Below are positions 1 through 4,576 of a DNA stretch of 5,370 bases, piece after piece. The stretch covers positions 1 through 5,370 of the forward strand of contig CAJCIF010000548.1 in NCBI GenBank assembly GCA_903970355.1. Direction: 5' to 3'. The first letter of the stretch is position 1. Every line of letters starts with the position of its first letter. A program made the translations under genes and the position numbers. The DNA comes from Actinomycetota bacterium. GTDB taxonomy: Bacteria > Cyanobacteriota > Vampirovibrionia > Obscuribacterales > Obscuribacteraceae. Below the pieces are notes generated by a model. It made no database searches. It was not told the origin of the DNA and was given only the letters and a program-made list of their open reading frames with translations.

Positions 1-898
1 TTTTTTGATGCCAGACTTTCTTAATAGCTATAAAGACTTCAATGATAATTTTGAAAAGCCAATCGAAGCCGGTATAGAGGGCGCTGGTCAGAAGCTCCGA
101 AAAATTGTTCATCCTTTTGTTTTAAGACGCCTGAAAAGTCAGGTCGAAAAAGAATTGCCAGACCGCACCGACATCATTCATTTGTGCGAATTGGAAGACG
201 AACAAAGATCTCTCTATCTGGATGTTCTTGATGAATGCCGTCAAAAAGTGTTCAACGAAATTGCTTCGCGCGGCATCGGCAGATCGCAAATATCAGTTCT
301 TACGGCTCTCTTGCGCTTGAGACAAGTTTGCTGCGATCCGCGCTTGCTCAAGAACAACGAGAAGGCTGATGCGGATATTCCGTCTTCCAAACTAACTGCT
401 TTGCTGGCTATGATCAGTGAAATTGTGGAAGAAGGTCACAAGATATTGGTGTTCAGCCAATTCGTCGAGATGTTGACTCTTGTTCGAAAGGAATTGGAAG
501 CAGCCGGCTACACCTACGAATATATTGATGGACAGGTTCCAGCAAAAGATCGATTGGATAGAGTAAATAGATTCAATGCCGACGCATCAATTCCAATATT
601 CTTGATCAGTTTGAAAGCCGGCGGTACAGGCTTAAACTTAACTGGTGCAGATTACGTTATTCACTATGACCCTTGGTGGAACCCGGCTGTGGAAAATCAA
701 GCCACAGACAGAGCTCATAGAATTGGGCAGACAAGGCATGTCTTCAATTACAAGTTGATTACACGCGGTACTGTTGAAGAAAAAATTCTGGCACTGCAAA
801 AGAAGAAAAAGGAACTGGCAGATTTAGTTATTGGTGGCGATGAATCTGTTGCCAAAGAATTGACGAAAGAAGATCTGGAATTCCTCTTCTCGTTCTAA
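1..898 (+). CDS. SNF2-family DEAD/DEAH-box ATPase/helicase, C-terminal part (5' truncated)
   Basis: This is the C-terminal half of a SNF2/Rad54-like double-stranded DNA translocase, an ATP-driven motor that remodels protein-DNA complexes. The frame is open to the first base of the window, so the gene starts upstream and motifs I, Ia, II and III are missing here. Numbering from the in-frame TTG at base 5: FLMPDFL-type residues at the start match the segment after motif III of lobe 1. HPFVLRR (36-42) with the following Lys-rich stretch is the usual SNF2 linker. ILVFSQF (147-153) is motif IV. KAGGTGLNLTGAD (204-216) is motif V, and DPWWNPAVE followed by QATDRAHRIGQ (222-242) is motif VI with its arginine finger region. 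The end, GTVEEKILALQKKK and a short acidic/hydrophobic tail, is a normal SNF2 C-terminus, so the 3' end looks intact. The gene converges on the TPR gene 68 bp away. The family call is very safe; the cellular role cannot be told from this part. Confidence 0.96.
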   Translation, partial: FLMPDFLNSYKDFNDNFEKPIEAGIEGAGQKLRKIVHPFVLRRLKSQVEKELPDRTDIIHLCELEDEQRSLYLDVLDECRQKVFNEIASRGIGRSQISVLTALLRLRQVCCDPRLLKNNEKADADIPSSKLTALLAMISEIVEEGHKILVFSQFVEMLTLVRKELEAAGYTYEYIDGQVPAKDRLDRVNRFNADASIPIFLISLKAGGTGLNLTGADYVIHYDPWWNPAVENQATDRAHRIGQTRHVFNYKLITRGTVEEKILALQKKKKELADLVIGGDESVAKELTKEDLEFLFSF

Positions 899-903
899 AT
901 TTT

Positions 904-956
904 AATGGCTAAATTTCAATGGCTAATTTCAACGGCTAATTTCAACGGCTAATTTC
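904..956. repeat. Tandem 13-bp direct repeat, four copies, in a convergent intergenic gap
   Basis: Four head-to-tail copies of AAYGGCTAATTTC lie at 904-917 (one extra A), 918-930, 931-943 and 944-956; the last two are identical and the first two have T instead of C at the third base. A fifth copy begins at 957 (AAC) and then diverges. The unit is not a multiple of three and sits wholly between the SNF2 stop codon and the end of the TPR gene. The last CGGCT (946-950) can pair with AGCCG at 960-964 over a 9-nt loop, so the array might help transcription end between the converging genes, but there is no T-tract and this is speculative. Confidence 0.9.
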
Positions 957-966
957 AACAGCCGGC

Positions 967-1812
967 TCAATGAAAACTGCTTACCGGATAAATTAGGCGC
1001 TGGTAGCAATCGCTGTTGGGAAGCCCTTCATCCAGCTCATTTGCTCTTGCCCCTTCTTCGGAACTCATCGCCTTTTTCAAAAGGGATTCGGCTTCTTCGC
1101 TGCGCCCCTGATCGCGAACGAAAGCGGAATAATCTTTGAGACAGCGAGCCAACCGCCCCGCTCTTCCCCCTCGTTGTGTAAAAGTATCGATTGCTTGTTT
1201 ATATAACGATTCCGCTTTTTCCGCTCTTCCCTGCTTTTCGTTTACCCGTGCCAGTACATAGACAAATTCTTCAACCGGTCCAATTGTGGTCTCCTTAAGA
1301 ACAGCAATTCCTTTTTCAAGGAGCGATTTTGCTTCTTTAAAATTGCCCAGCTCTATTTCGATGATGGCGCACATTCTCATACTTTCAAGAACATTAGCAT
1401 TGGTAGCCGCCAAATATTTTTCTTTGATTGCAAGAGATCGTTTGCAGGTACCAATAGCCTGGTCGAATGTTTTTTCTGCCATGCAAAGTTGGCTAAGATG
1501 ATCGAGAACAGGCGTTAGGTTTGCATGCTCTTTATGCCACCGCCTTTCAGTTATTTCCAGGGAGCGAAAGTAATAGCTTTTAGCCTGATCGAAATCGCCA
1601 ATGCAAAAATAGCAATTGCCAAGTTCGTCAAGAATACGTGCTTTTATTTTGATGTCTAACCAGACGTTTTCTTCATATTGGCTCATGGCCAGCTTGAAAA
1701 TGCCGGCAGAGTGCCGATATAAACCACGCGTTCTCAATAGAAGCCCTTCTTCAATGAGCTGATCTATTTGGTATTGCGGTGTATTGGCGCTAGTCACTGG
1801 CGAGAAACCCAT
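967..1812 (-). CDS. TPR-repeat protein, six units
   Basis: This 281-aa protein is made almost entirely of tetratricopeptide repeats, helical-hairpin scaffolds that bind other proteins. The small-residue marker of each unit (the A in patterns such as GDFDQA, GNFKEA, GRAEKA, GRSEEA) falls at residues 36, 77, 119, 161, 200 and 241, a period of 39-42 residues. That spacing is typical of the kinesin-light-chain/TPR_10-TPR_12 type rather than the classic 34. No signal peptide or membrane segment is seen, so it is probably cytoplasmic. The ATG overlaps the stop codon of the upstream CxxC gene by one base (TAATG), and a GAAGG site at 1819-1823 lies 6 nt before it, inside that gene; this fixes the start and implies translational coupling. 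The last 30 residues are not repeat-like. The binding partner is unknown, with the upstream small protein an obvious candidate. Confidence 0.88.
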   Translation of the reverse strand: MGFSPVTSANTPQYQIDQLIEEGLLLRTRGLYRHSAGIFKLAMSQYEENVWLDIKIKARILDELGNCYFCIGDFDQAKSYYFRSLEITERRWHKEHANLTPVLDHLSQLCMAEKTFDQAIGTCKRSLAIKEKYLAATNANVLESMRMCAIIEIELGNFKEAKSLLEKGIAVLKETTIGPVEEFVYVLARVNEKQGRAEKAESLYKQAIDTFTQRGGRAGRLARCLKDYSAFVRDQGRSEEAESLLKKAMSSEEGARANELDEGLPNSDCYQRLIYPVSSFH

Positions 1813-2006
1813 TAGTCGCCTTCGCCAAAGTCGTCCGCAGACATGACTTCGTCTAAGGTAGTATCTGCTTCGACATAAATAGGTACGACGGAATGTTTAT
1901 CCGACCTGACGCAGTTTCCGTCTTTGGTCATGCCAAAGTACTTACCGCATGCCGAGCACCAATACACTGTTGGTGTCACCGCATTTCCATCTATGATCAT
2001 GCTCAT
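1812..2006 (-). CDS. Small CxxC protein (possible zinc-binding), 64 aa, coupled to TPR gene
   Basis: I do not recognise this family. The protein has a CSACGK motif (Cys17, Cys20), then Cys32 and His38 (C-x2-C-x11-C-x5-H), which could form a small zinc site; the rest is an acidic tail rich in Asp and Glu (about residues 48-64). There is no signal peptide or membrane helix. The frame is open up to a GTG at 2021, but that codon lies within the strong Shine-Dalgarno sequence GGAGG (2015-2019), which is 8 nt from the ATG at 2004-2006, so that ATG is taken as the start. A second ATG two codons later is possible but more distant. The gene is followed with a one-base overlap by the TPR gene, so the two are probably one transcript. 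The zinc-binding idea is an inference from residue spacing alone. Confidence 0.75.
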   Translation of the reverse strand: MSMIIDGNAVTPTVYWCSACGKYFGMTKDGNCVRSDKHSVVPIYVEADTTLDEVMSADDFGEGD

Positions 2007-2014
2007 TTTTATTT

Positions 2015-2019
2015 CCTCC
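2015..2019 (-). promoter_or_regulatory. Ribosome binding site for the small CxxC gene
   Basis: GGAGG on the minus strand, 8 nt before the ATG at 2006. It is a full anti-Shine-Dalgarno match and overlaps the codons of the longer GTG-started frame, which argues against that longer version. Confidence 0.8.
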
Positions 2020-2211
2020 ACCTGTAGCGTGGCAAAGCTATTCTTCGAAACTTCAAAGAGTTAGCGTTTTCTCTCTTCAAATTTGACGATTGAAGGGCTG
2101 CGAACCAGCTTGTCTTCTTTCATATCGGACTAGGTAGATCGCATTAAGTTCCCGATTTAGACGGCTTCCCTCATGTAGAAACAGCTCCAGCAGCTAATGT
2201 AAAGCAAATGA

Positions 2212-2231
2212 AGCAGAAAGGAGCAGAAAGG
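2212..2231. repeat. Perfect 10-bp tandem duplication
   Basis: AGCAGAAAGG occurs twice back to back. The purine-rich copies resemble Shine-Dalgarno sequences (AAAGGA) but no good start codon follows at the right distance: the nearest in-window ATG, at 2260, is 28 nt away. It may simply be a slippage duplication. Confidence 0.7.
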
Positions 2232-2297
2232 AACCTAACGCACCCTGCCGCTGTCAATTATGGTCGACAAACAAAAAATGGCTGTGGCTAAAAATTT

Positions 2298-2304
2298 GAG
2301 GGAG
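2298..2304 (+). promoter_or_regulatory. Ribosome binding site for the 66-aa hypothetical gene
   Basis: GAGGGAG ends 6 nt before the ATG at 2311. The two in-frame upstream ATGs at 2260 and 2278 have no comparable site, so this site decides the start. Confidence 0.55.
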
Positions 2305-2310
2305 CTCAAG

Positions 2311-2511
2311 ATGAGCAGAATAAACAAAAGACGAACATGCAATAAAATCGTTCCAATGCGGGCCAATCTTTTTAACCCGATCCACAAACAGCCAAGTACC
2401 TCCCCCTTCACTACTAAGGTGAGCGAGATTGAGCAAAAACCAGATAGTTTTATGGAATGTGCCGGTGGTGTTTGTGAAATAGTTTGGAAACCGATTCCTA
2501 AGGTTGCGTAG
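2311..2511 (+). CDS. Hypothetical protein, 66 aa
   Basis: I do not recognise this protein. It begins with a strongly basic segment (MSRINKRR and following residues), has a Pro/Ser/Thr-rich middle and ends with a short motif containing two cysteines (Cys50 and Cys55, ECAGGVCE) followed by IVWKPIPKVA. There is no membrane segment or signal peptide. The frame can be extended upstream to an ATG at 2260 (83 aa), but only the ATG at 2311 has a ribosome binding site at proper spacing. Its TAG stop (2509-2511) directly abuts the TAA stop of the convergent secreted-protein gene on the other strand, with no base between. A minus-strand frame of 60 codons (2254-2436) covers the same DNA but starts with an unsupported TTG. 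That the gene is real is likely but not certain. Confidence 0.5.
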   Translation: MSRINKRRTCNKIVPMRANLFNPIHKQPSTSPFTTKVSEIEQKPDSFMECAGGVCEIVWKPIPKVA

Positions 2512-3159
2512 TTAAGGTAATACTTTGCCTTTTACTTCTCTAGAGCTGTTTGCATCTAATTGAAGAGATTGCAATCGCCCCTCGCTAATGGGCACTCCCG
2601 CACCGGGGCAGAGCTTGATTGGGAAGTTGACGTTTGTGAGTGGTGAGCCATCCGGTATCACTATGGATGGGTCCCGCTCAAGACTTTTGTACGCATACAA
2701 AATCATTTCTGAATAGGCAGGTGGCACTGTAATTTGGTTAAAGGCACGCTCATCCTTTGGATCAAGAGCCTTTATTAGCTTGGCATGGACATGGTGGTTT
2801 TTATCCAGCCTCATTATGCCAACCAGGCAATTGTTTACCGGTCCCGGATAGCACTTCTCCGGAAATTTCTGAATGTAGCTATCAACAATTTGCGGTATTT
2901 TCGCTTCGATCCTATTTCTTAGTCTTCCCCACTCATCCATATGCCGTTCGTCGTCTTCCGTTTTGTTCGTTGCGACAATTTGTTCATGCGGATCTGTGTC
3001 CCACTCGGAAGGAGCATCAACTTTTCCGGCAAGATATTGATCGACCCAGAACCGCACGATACCGTCGCCAAGATCATTTGTAGATTTCGCGGCGAAGGAA
3101 GAGGTGGGAAATAGAGCACTATATATGGTGATTGCGCTTAGGATGATGAGAGTGCGCAT
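2512..3159 (-). CDS. Secreted/periplasmic protein with possible TonB-C-like domain, 215 aa
   Basis: The protein begins with a clear Sec signal peptide: Arg2, a hydrophobic core (residues 4-17) and a cleavage site after SSFA at residue 23 (Ser at -3, Ala at -1). The mature part is about 192 residues with three cysteines (103, 111, 184) that could form disulfides. Residues about 103-183 resemble the TonB C-terminal fold in outline: a strand with LVGIMRLDKN followed by AKLIKAL, then a helix (YSEMILYAYKSL), then IPDGSP and a closing strand VNFPIKL, where TonB-C proteins often have a proline-rich PLPxGSP and a final beta strand. This likeness is by eye only; no N-terminal TonB anchor or proline-rich spacer is present. 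The frame extends to a GTG at 3225, but that would bury the signal peptide 22 residues inside, so ATG 3159 is chosen, though no strong ribosome binding site precedes it. It is divergent from the dehydrogenase gene. Confidence 0.75.
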   Translation of the reverse strand: MRTLIILSAITIYSALFPTSSFAAKSTNDLGDGIVRFWVDQYLAGKVDAPSEWDTDPHEQIVATNKTEDDERHMDEWGRLRNRIEAKIPQIVDSYIQKFPEKCYPGPVNNCLVGIMRLDKNHHVHAKLIKALDPKDERAFNQITVPPAYSEMILYAYKSLERDPSIVIPDGSPLTNVNFPIKLCPGAGVPISEGRLQSLQLDANSSREVKGKVLP

Positions 3160-3194
3160 ATGAATCACAATTGGTCCCAACTTAAGATGTTTAA

Positions 3195-3225
3195 GTGCAA
3201 TGAATTGAAAAATCGATTCATGCAC
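3195..3225. promoter_or_regulatory. Imperfect inverted repeat / hairpin, possible operator or leader structure
   Basis: The left arm 3195-3207 (GTGCAATGAATTG) and the right arm 3214-3225 (CGATTCATGCAC) pair over 12 positions, with one bulged A and one T-G pair, around the 6-nt loop AAAAAT. No T-run follows on either strand, so it does not look like an intrinsic terminator. It lies 36 bp upstream of the secreted-protein start, where a leader hairpin or a binding site for a dimeric regulator would be placed. The role is inferred from position only. Confidence 0.55.
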
Positions 3226-3291
3226 TATGACTTTGGTAAAGTATGGATCGATTTATAAGCGTTGGGACGGTTCCCTCGCGAATACCGTGAC

Positions 3292-3296
3292 GAGGA
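3292..3296 (+). promoter_or_regulatory. Ribosome binding site for the SDR gene
   Basis: GAGGA lies 7 nt before the ATG at 3304 and supports that start over the in-frame TTG at 3262, which would place 14 non-conserved residues before the Rossmann domain. Confidence 0.75.
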
Positions 3297-3303
3297 CTTC
3301 ATC

Positions 3304-4059
3304 ATGACTAGCACAACTTTGGAAAAACTTGCCGGCAAGACAGCTCTTGTAACCGGCGGTTCACGCGGTATAGGTGCCGCAATTGCAAAGCGACTCGCTT
3401 CCGACGGTGCAAGTGTTGCTATCACTTACTCCAAAGACGCCGATGCGGCAGGGACTGTGGTTAAGTCAATTGAATCGGCAGGCGGAAAGGCTCTTGCCAT
3501 CCAGGCTGATGCTTCTAATTCAGAAGCTGTTGCTAATGCCGTCGAGCAAACCGTCAAGAAATTCGGACGGTTAGACGTGCTCGTGAACAACGCCGGCACC
3601 GCGATTCCGAGACCTTTTGAGGAAGCCTCGATGGAGGAATTAGACCGGGTCATCGATATAAACCTGCGCGGCATATTTGTTGCGACAAAAGCTGCCTTAA
3701 AGCACATTGGCAAAGGCGGTCGCATCATCATGATAGGCTCGTGCCTCGGGGAACGAAACATGACGTCTGGCTTGGCTTCTTATGCGGCAACCAAAGGAGC
3801 CGTCAAGATGTTGGCGCAAGGATTGGCGAGAGAAGTTGGAGACCGAGGAATTACAGTTAACAACGTGCAACCTGGTCCGATCGATACCGATTTGAATCCA
3901 GCAGCTGGTGAAGGGGCAACGCCTCAGATTGCAAATACAGCTCTTAAACGCTACGGGCATGTTGACGAGGTTGCAGCTTTGGTGGCGTTCGTCGCCGGAC
4001 CGGAAGCTGGATATATAACCGGTGCAAACTTAACGGTCGATGGTGGCACCAACGCCTAG
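3304..4059 (+). CDS. Classical short-chain dehydrogenase/reductase (SDR), FabG-like
   Basis: This 251-aa protein is a full-length classical SDR, an NAD(P)-dependent oxidoreductase of the cytoplasm. The cofactor-binding motif TGGSRGIG is at residues 17-24, the structural NNAG at 95-98, and the catalytic tetrad is Asn120, Ser146, Tyr160 and Lys164 (YAATK). PGPI (190-193) and the C-terminal ITGANLTVDGG (238-248) are also typical. Arg21 in the glycine motif often goes with NADP(H) preference. Its closest familiar relatives are 3-oxoacyl-ACP reductases (FabG) and glucose/sugar dehydrogenases; the substrate cannot be read from the sequence, and no fatty-acid genes lie nearby, so the symbol fabG is not given. 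The start at ATG 3304 is set by GAGGA 7 nt upstream. It is transcribed away from the secreted-protein gene and is followed after 65 bp by the DPBB gene in the same direction. Confidence 0.93.
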   Translation: MTSTTLEKLAGKTALVTGGSRGIGAAIAKRLASDGASVAITYSKDADAAGTVVKSIESAGGKALAIQADASNSEAVANAVEQTVKKFGRLDVLVNNAGTAIPRPFEEASMEELDRVIDINLRGIFVATKAALKHIGKGGRIIMIGSCLGERNMTSGLASYAATKGAVKMLAQGLAREVGDRGITVNNVQPGPIDTDLNPAAGEGATPQIANTALKRYGHVDEVAALVAFVAGPEAGYITGANLTVDGGTNA

Positions 4060-4067
4060 CACTGCAC

Positions 4068-4073
4068 TAGAAT
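4068..4073 (+). promoter_or_regulatory. Candidate -10 element before the DPBB gene
   Basis: TAGAAT matches the TATAAT consensus at five of six bases and lies just after the SDR stop codon, about 50 bp before the DPBB start. No -35 element is visible at 16-18 bp upstream, so it is only a weak candidate. Confidence 0.25.
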
Positions 4074-4124
4074 AAAAATGTTCACCACCAGAAACTAAAT
4101 CGTTCTTGGTACGTCTGTGGCATT

Positions 4125-4517
4125 ATGAAAGATAGAAGCACCTTTATCGCTATATTTTGTTGTGCAATCACCGCCATGGGATGCACGCAGAAAGGGCTTG
4201 CAGCCGATGATGTAAAAGGGAAAGCCACTGTCTATTCAGATAAATTCAACGGCAAAAAGACAAGCACTGGATCCAAGTTTAGTCAGGCTGAACCAACTGC
4301 GGCGAGCAATAAACTTCCTCTTGGTGCCAAGGTAAAAGTGAAGAACCAAAAAACCGGCAAAAGCACGACCGTTAAAATCACAGACCGAATGGCAAAAAAT
4401 AGTTCGGCAACTGTCGATTTGAGCAAGTCAACAGCCAATAAATTGGGCGTAAAGGGAACTGCCCCTGTTAGCGCAAAAGTTGTTTCAAAGCCTGGCGATT
4501 CGAAAAACCGCAAATAG
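4125..4517 (+). CDS. RlpA-like double-psi beta-barrel exported protein, 130 aa
   Basis: The product is an exported protein with a single RlpA-like double-psi beta-barrel (DPBB) domain, a fold used by septal-ring lytic transglycosylases that cut denuded peptidoglycan glycan strands. Residues 1-19 form a signal sequence; it could be a lipoprotein signal with Cys20 (AMGC, an imperfect lipobox) or be cut after GLA at residue 26. The domain spans about 31-120: GKATVYSDKFNGKKTSTG, then TAASNKLPLGAKVKVKN, then TVKITDR (Asp87), then ATVDLSKSTANKLG. Compared with known RlpA, the Glu of the usual GExY/F motif is Ser50, the His of AAHxTLP is Ser61, and DRGP is DRMA; only the Asp remains. The protein may therefore bind rather than cut peptidoglycan. 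No SPOR domain follows. No good Shine-Dalgarno site precedes the ATG. The M23 peptidase gene follows after 59 bp. Confidence 0.85.
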   Translation: MKDRSTFIAIFCCAITAMGCTQKGLAADDVKGKATVYSDKFNGKKTSTGSKFSQAEPTAASNKLPLGAKVKVKNQKTGKSTTVKITDRMAKNSSATVDLSKSTANKLGVKGTAPVSAKVVSKPGDSKNRK

Positions 4518-4546
4518 CTGAACTTAAGCTATAGATGGACTATGAT
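4518..4546 (+). promoter_or_regulatory. Candidate sigma70-type promoter for the M23 peptidase gene
   Basis: CTGAAC (4518-4523) and TATGAT (4541-4546) are separated by 17 bp; the -10 matches TATAAT at five of six bases while the -35 is poor (three of six). Transcription would begin near 4553, about 24 nt before the ATG. CTGAACTT is repeated at 4518-4525 and 4547-4554. The promoter would let the M23 gene be expressed apart from the DPBB gene. Confidence 0.35.
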
Positions 4547-4576
4547 CTGAACTTCCGAAATCGGGAGATTAATGAC

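Larger units (their letters stand above)
2022..2310. other. Region without a convincing gene, upstream of divergent small genes
   Basis: This stretch of nearly 300 bp separates the start of the minus-strand CxxC/TPR unit from the start of the plus-strand 66-aa gene, so it should hold promoters for both. I could not find a convincing -35/-10 pair for either. Visible structure: an inverted repeat CTTCAA/TTGAAG at 2075-2080 and 2090-2095 with a 9-nt loop, an extra CTTCAA at 2051-2056, and a perfect 10-bp tandem duplication AGCAGAAAGG at 2212-2231. A plus-strand frame without stops runs 2148-2288 but has no start codon before 2208 and no ribosome binding site, so it is not called as a gene. Confidence 0.5.
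3160..3303. other. Divergent intergenic region with hairpin and weak promoter candidate
   Basis: This gap lies between the starts of the secreted-protein gene (-) and the dehydrogenase gene (+), so it should contain promoters for both. A candidate plus-strand promoter is TTGGTA at 3233-3238 and TATAAG at 3254-3259, but the 15-bp spacer is short. Two copies of ATCGATT lie at 3212-3218 and 3247-3253, 35 bp apart, the first within the hairpin listed separately. No clear minus-strand promoter was found. Confidence 0.45.

Noticed and set aside
2148..2291. Stop-free plus-strand frame encoding a protein-like peptide that ends at TAA 2289-2291, overlapping the next gene's upstream frame
   Set aside because: It has no start codon until ATG 2208, no ribosome binding site, and is closed upstream by TAA at 2145-2147. 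It may be a decayed gene fragment but nothing recognisable supports that.
2254..2436. Minus-strand 60-codon frame
   Set aside because: It begins with TTG without a ribosome site and lies opposite the better supported 66-aa gene; its sequence shows no recognisable domain.
2757..3083. Plus-strand 108-codon frame
   Set aside because: It is opposite the signal-peptide protein, which has the better start and coherent domain pattern; the translated product looks random.
3426..3960. Minus-strand frames of 87 and 111 codons
   Set aside because: They lie opposite the SDR gene, whose catalytic motifs are intact, and are shadows of its codon pattern.
4054..4079. CTAG-CTAG inverted pair followed by A-rich DNA after the SDR gene, considered as a terminator
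   Set aside because: The stem is only four pairs and is followed by A residues, not T residues, on the transcribed sense strand.
4551..4567. Small inverted repeat TTCC/GGGA that could mask the M23 ribosome binding site
   Set aside because: Only four to six weak pairs with a tiny loop; too slight to call a regulatory hairpin.
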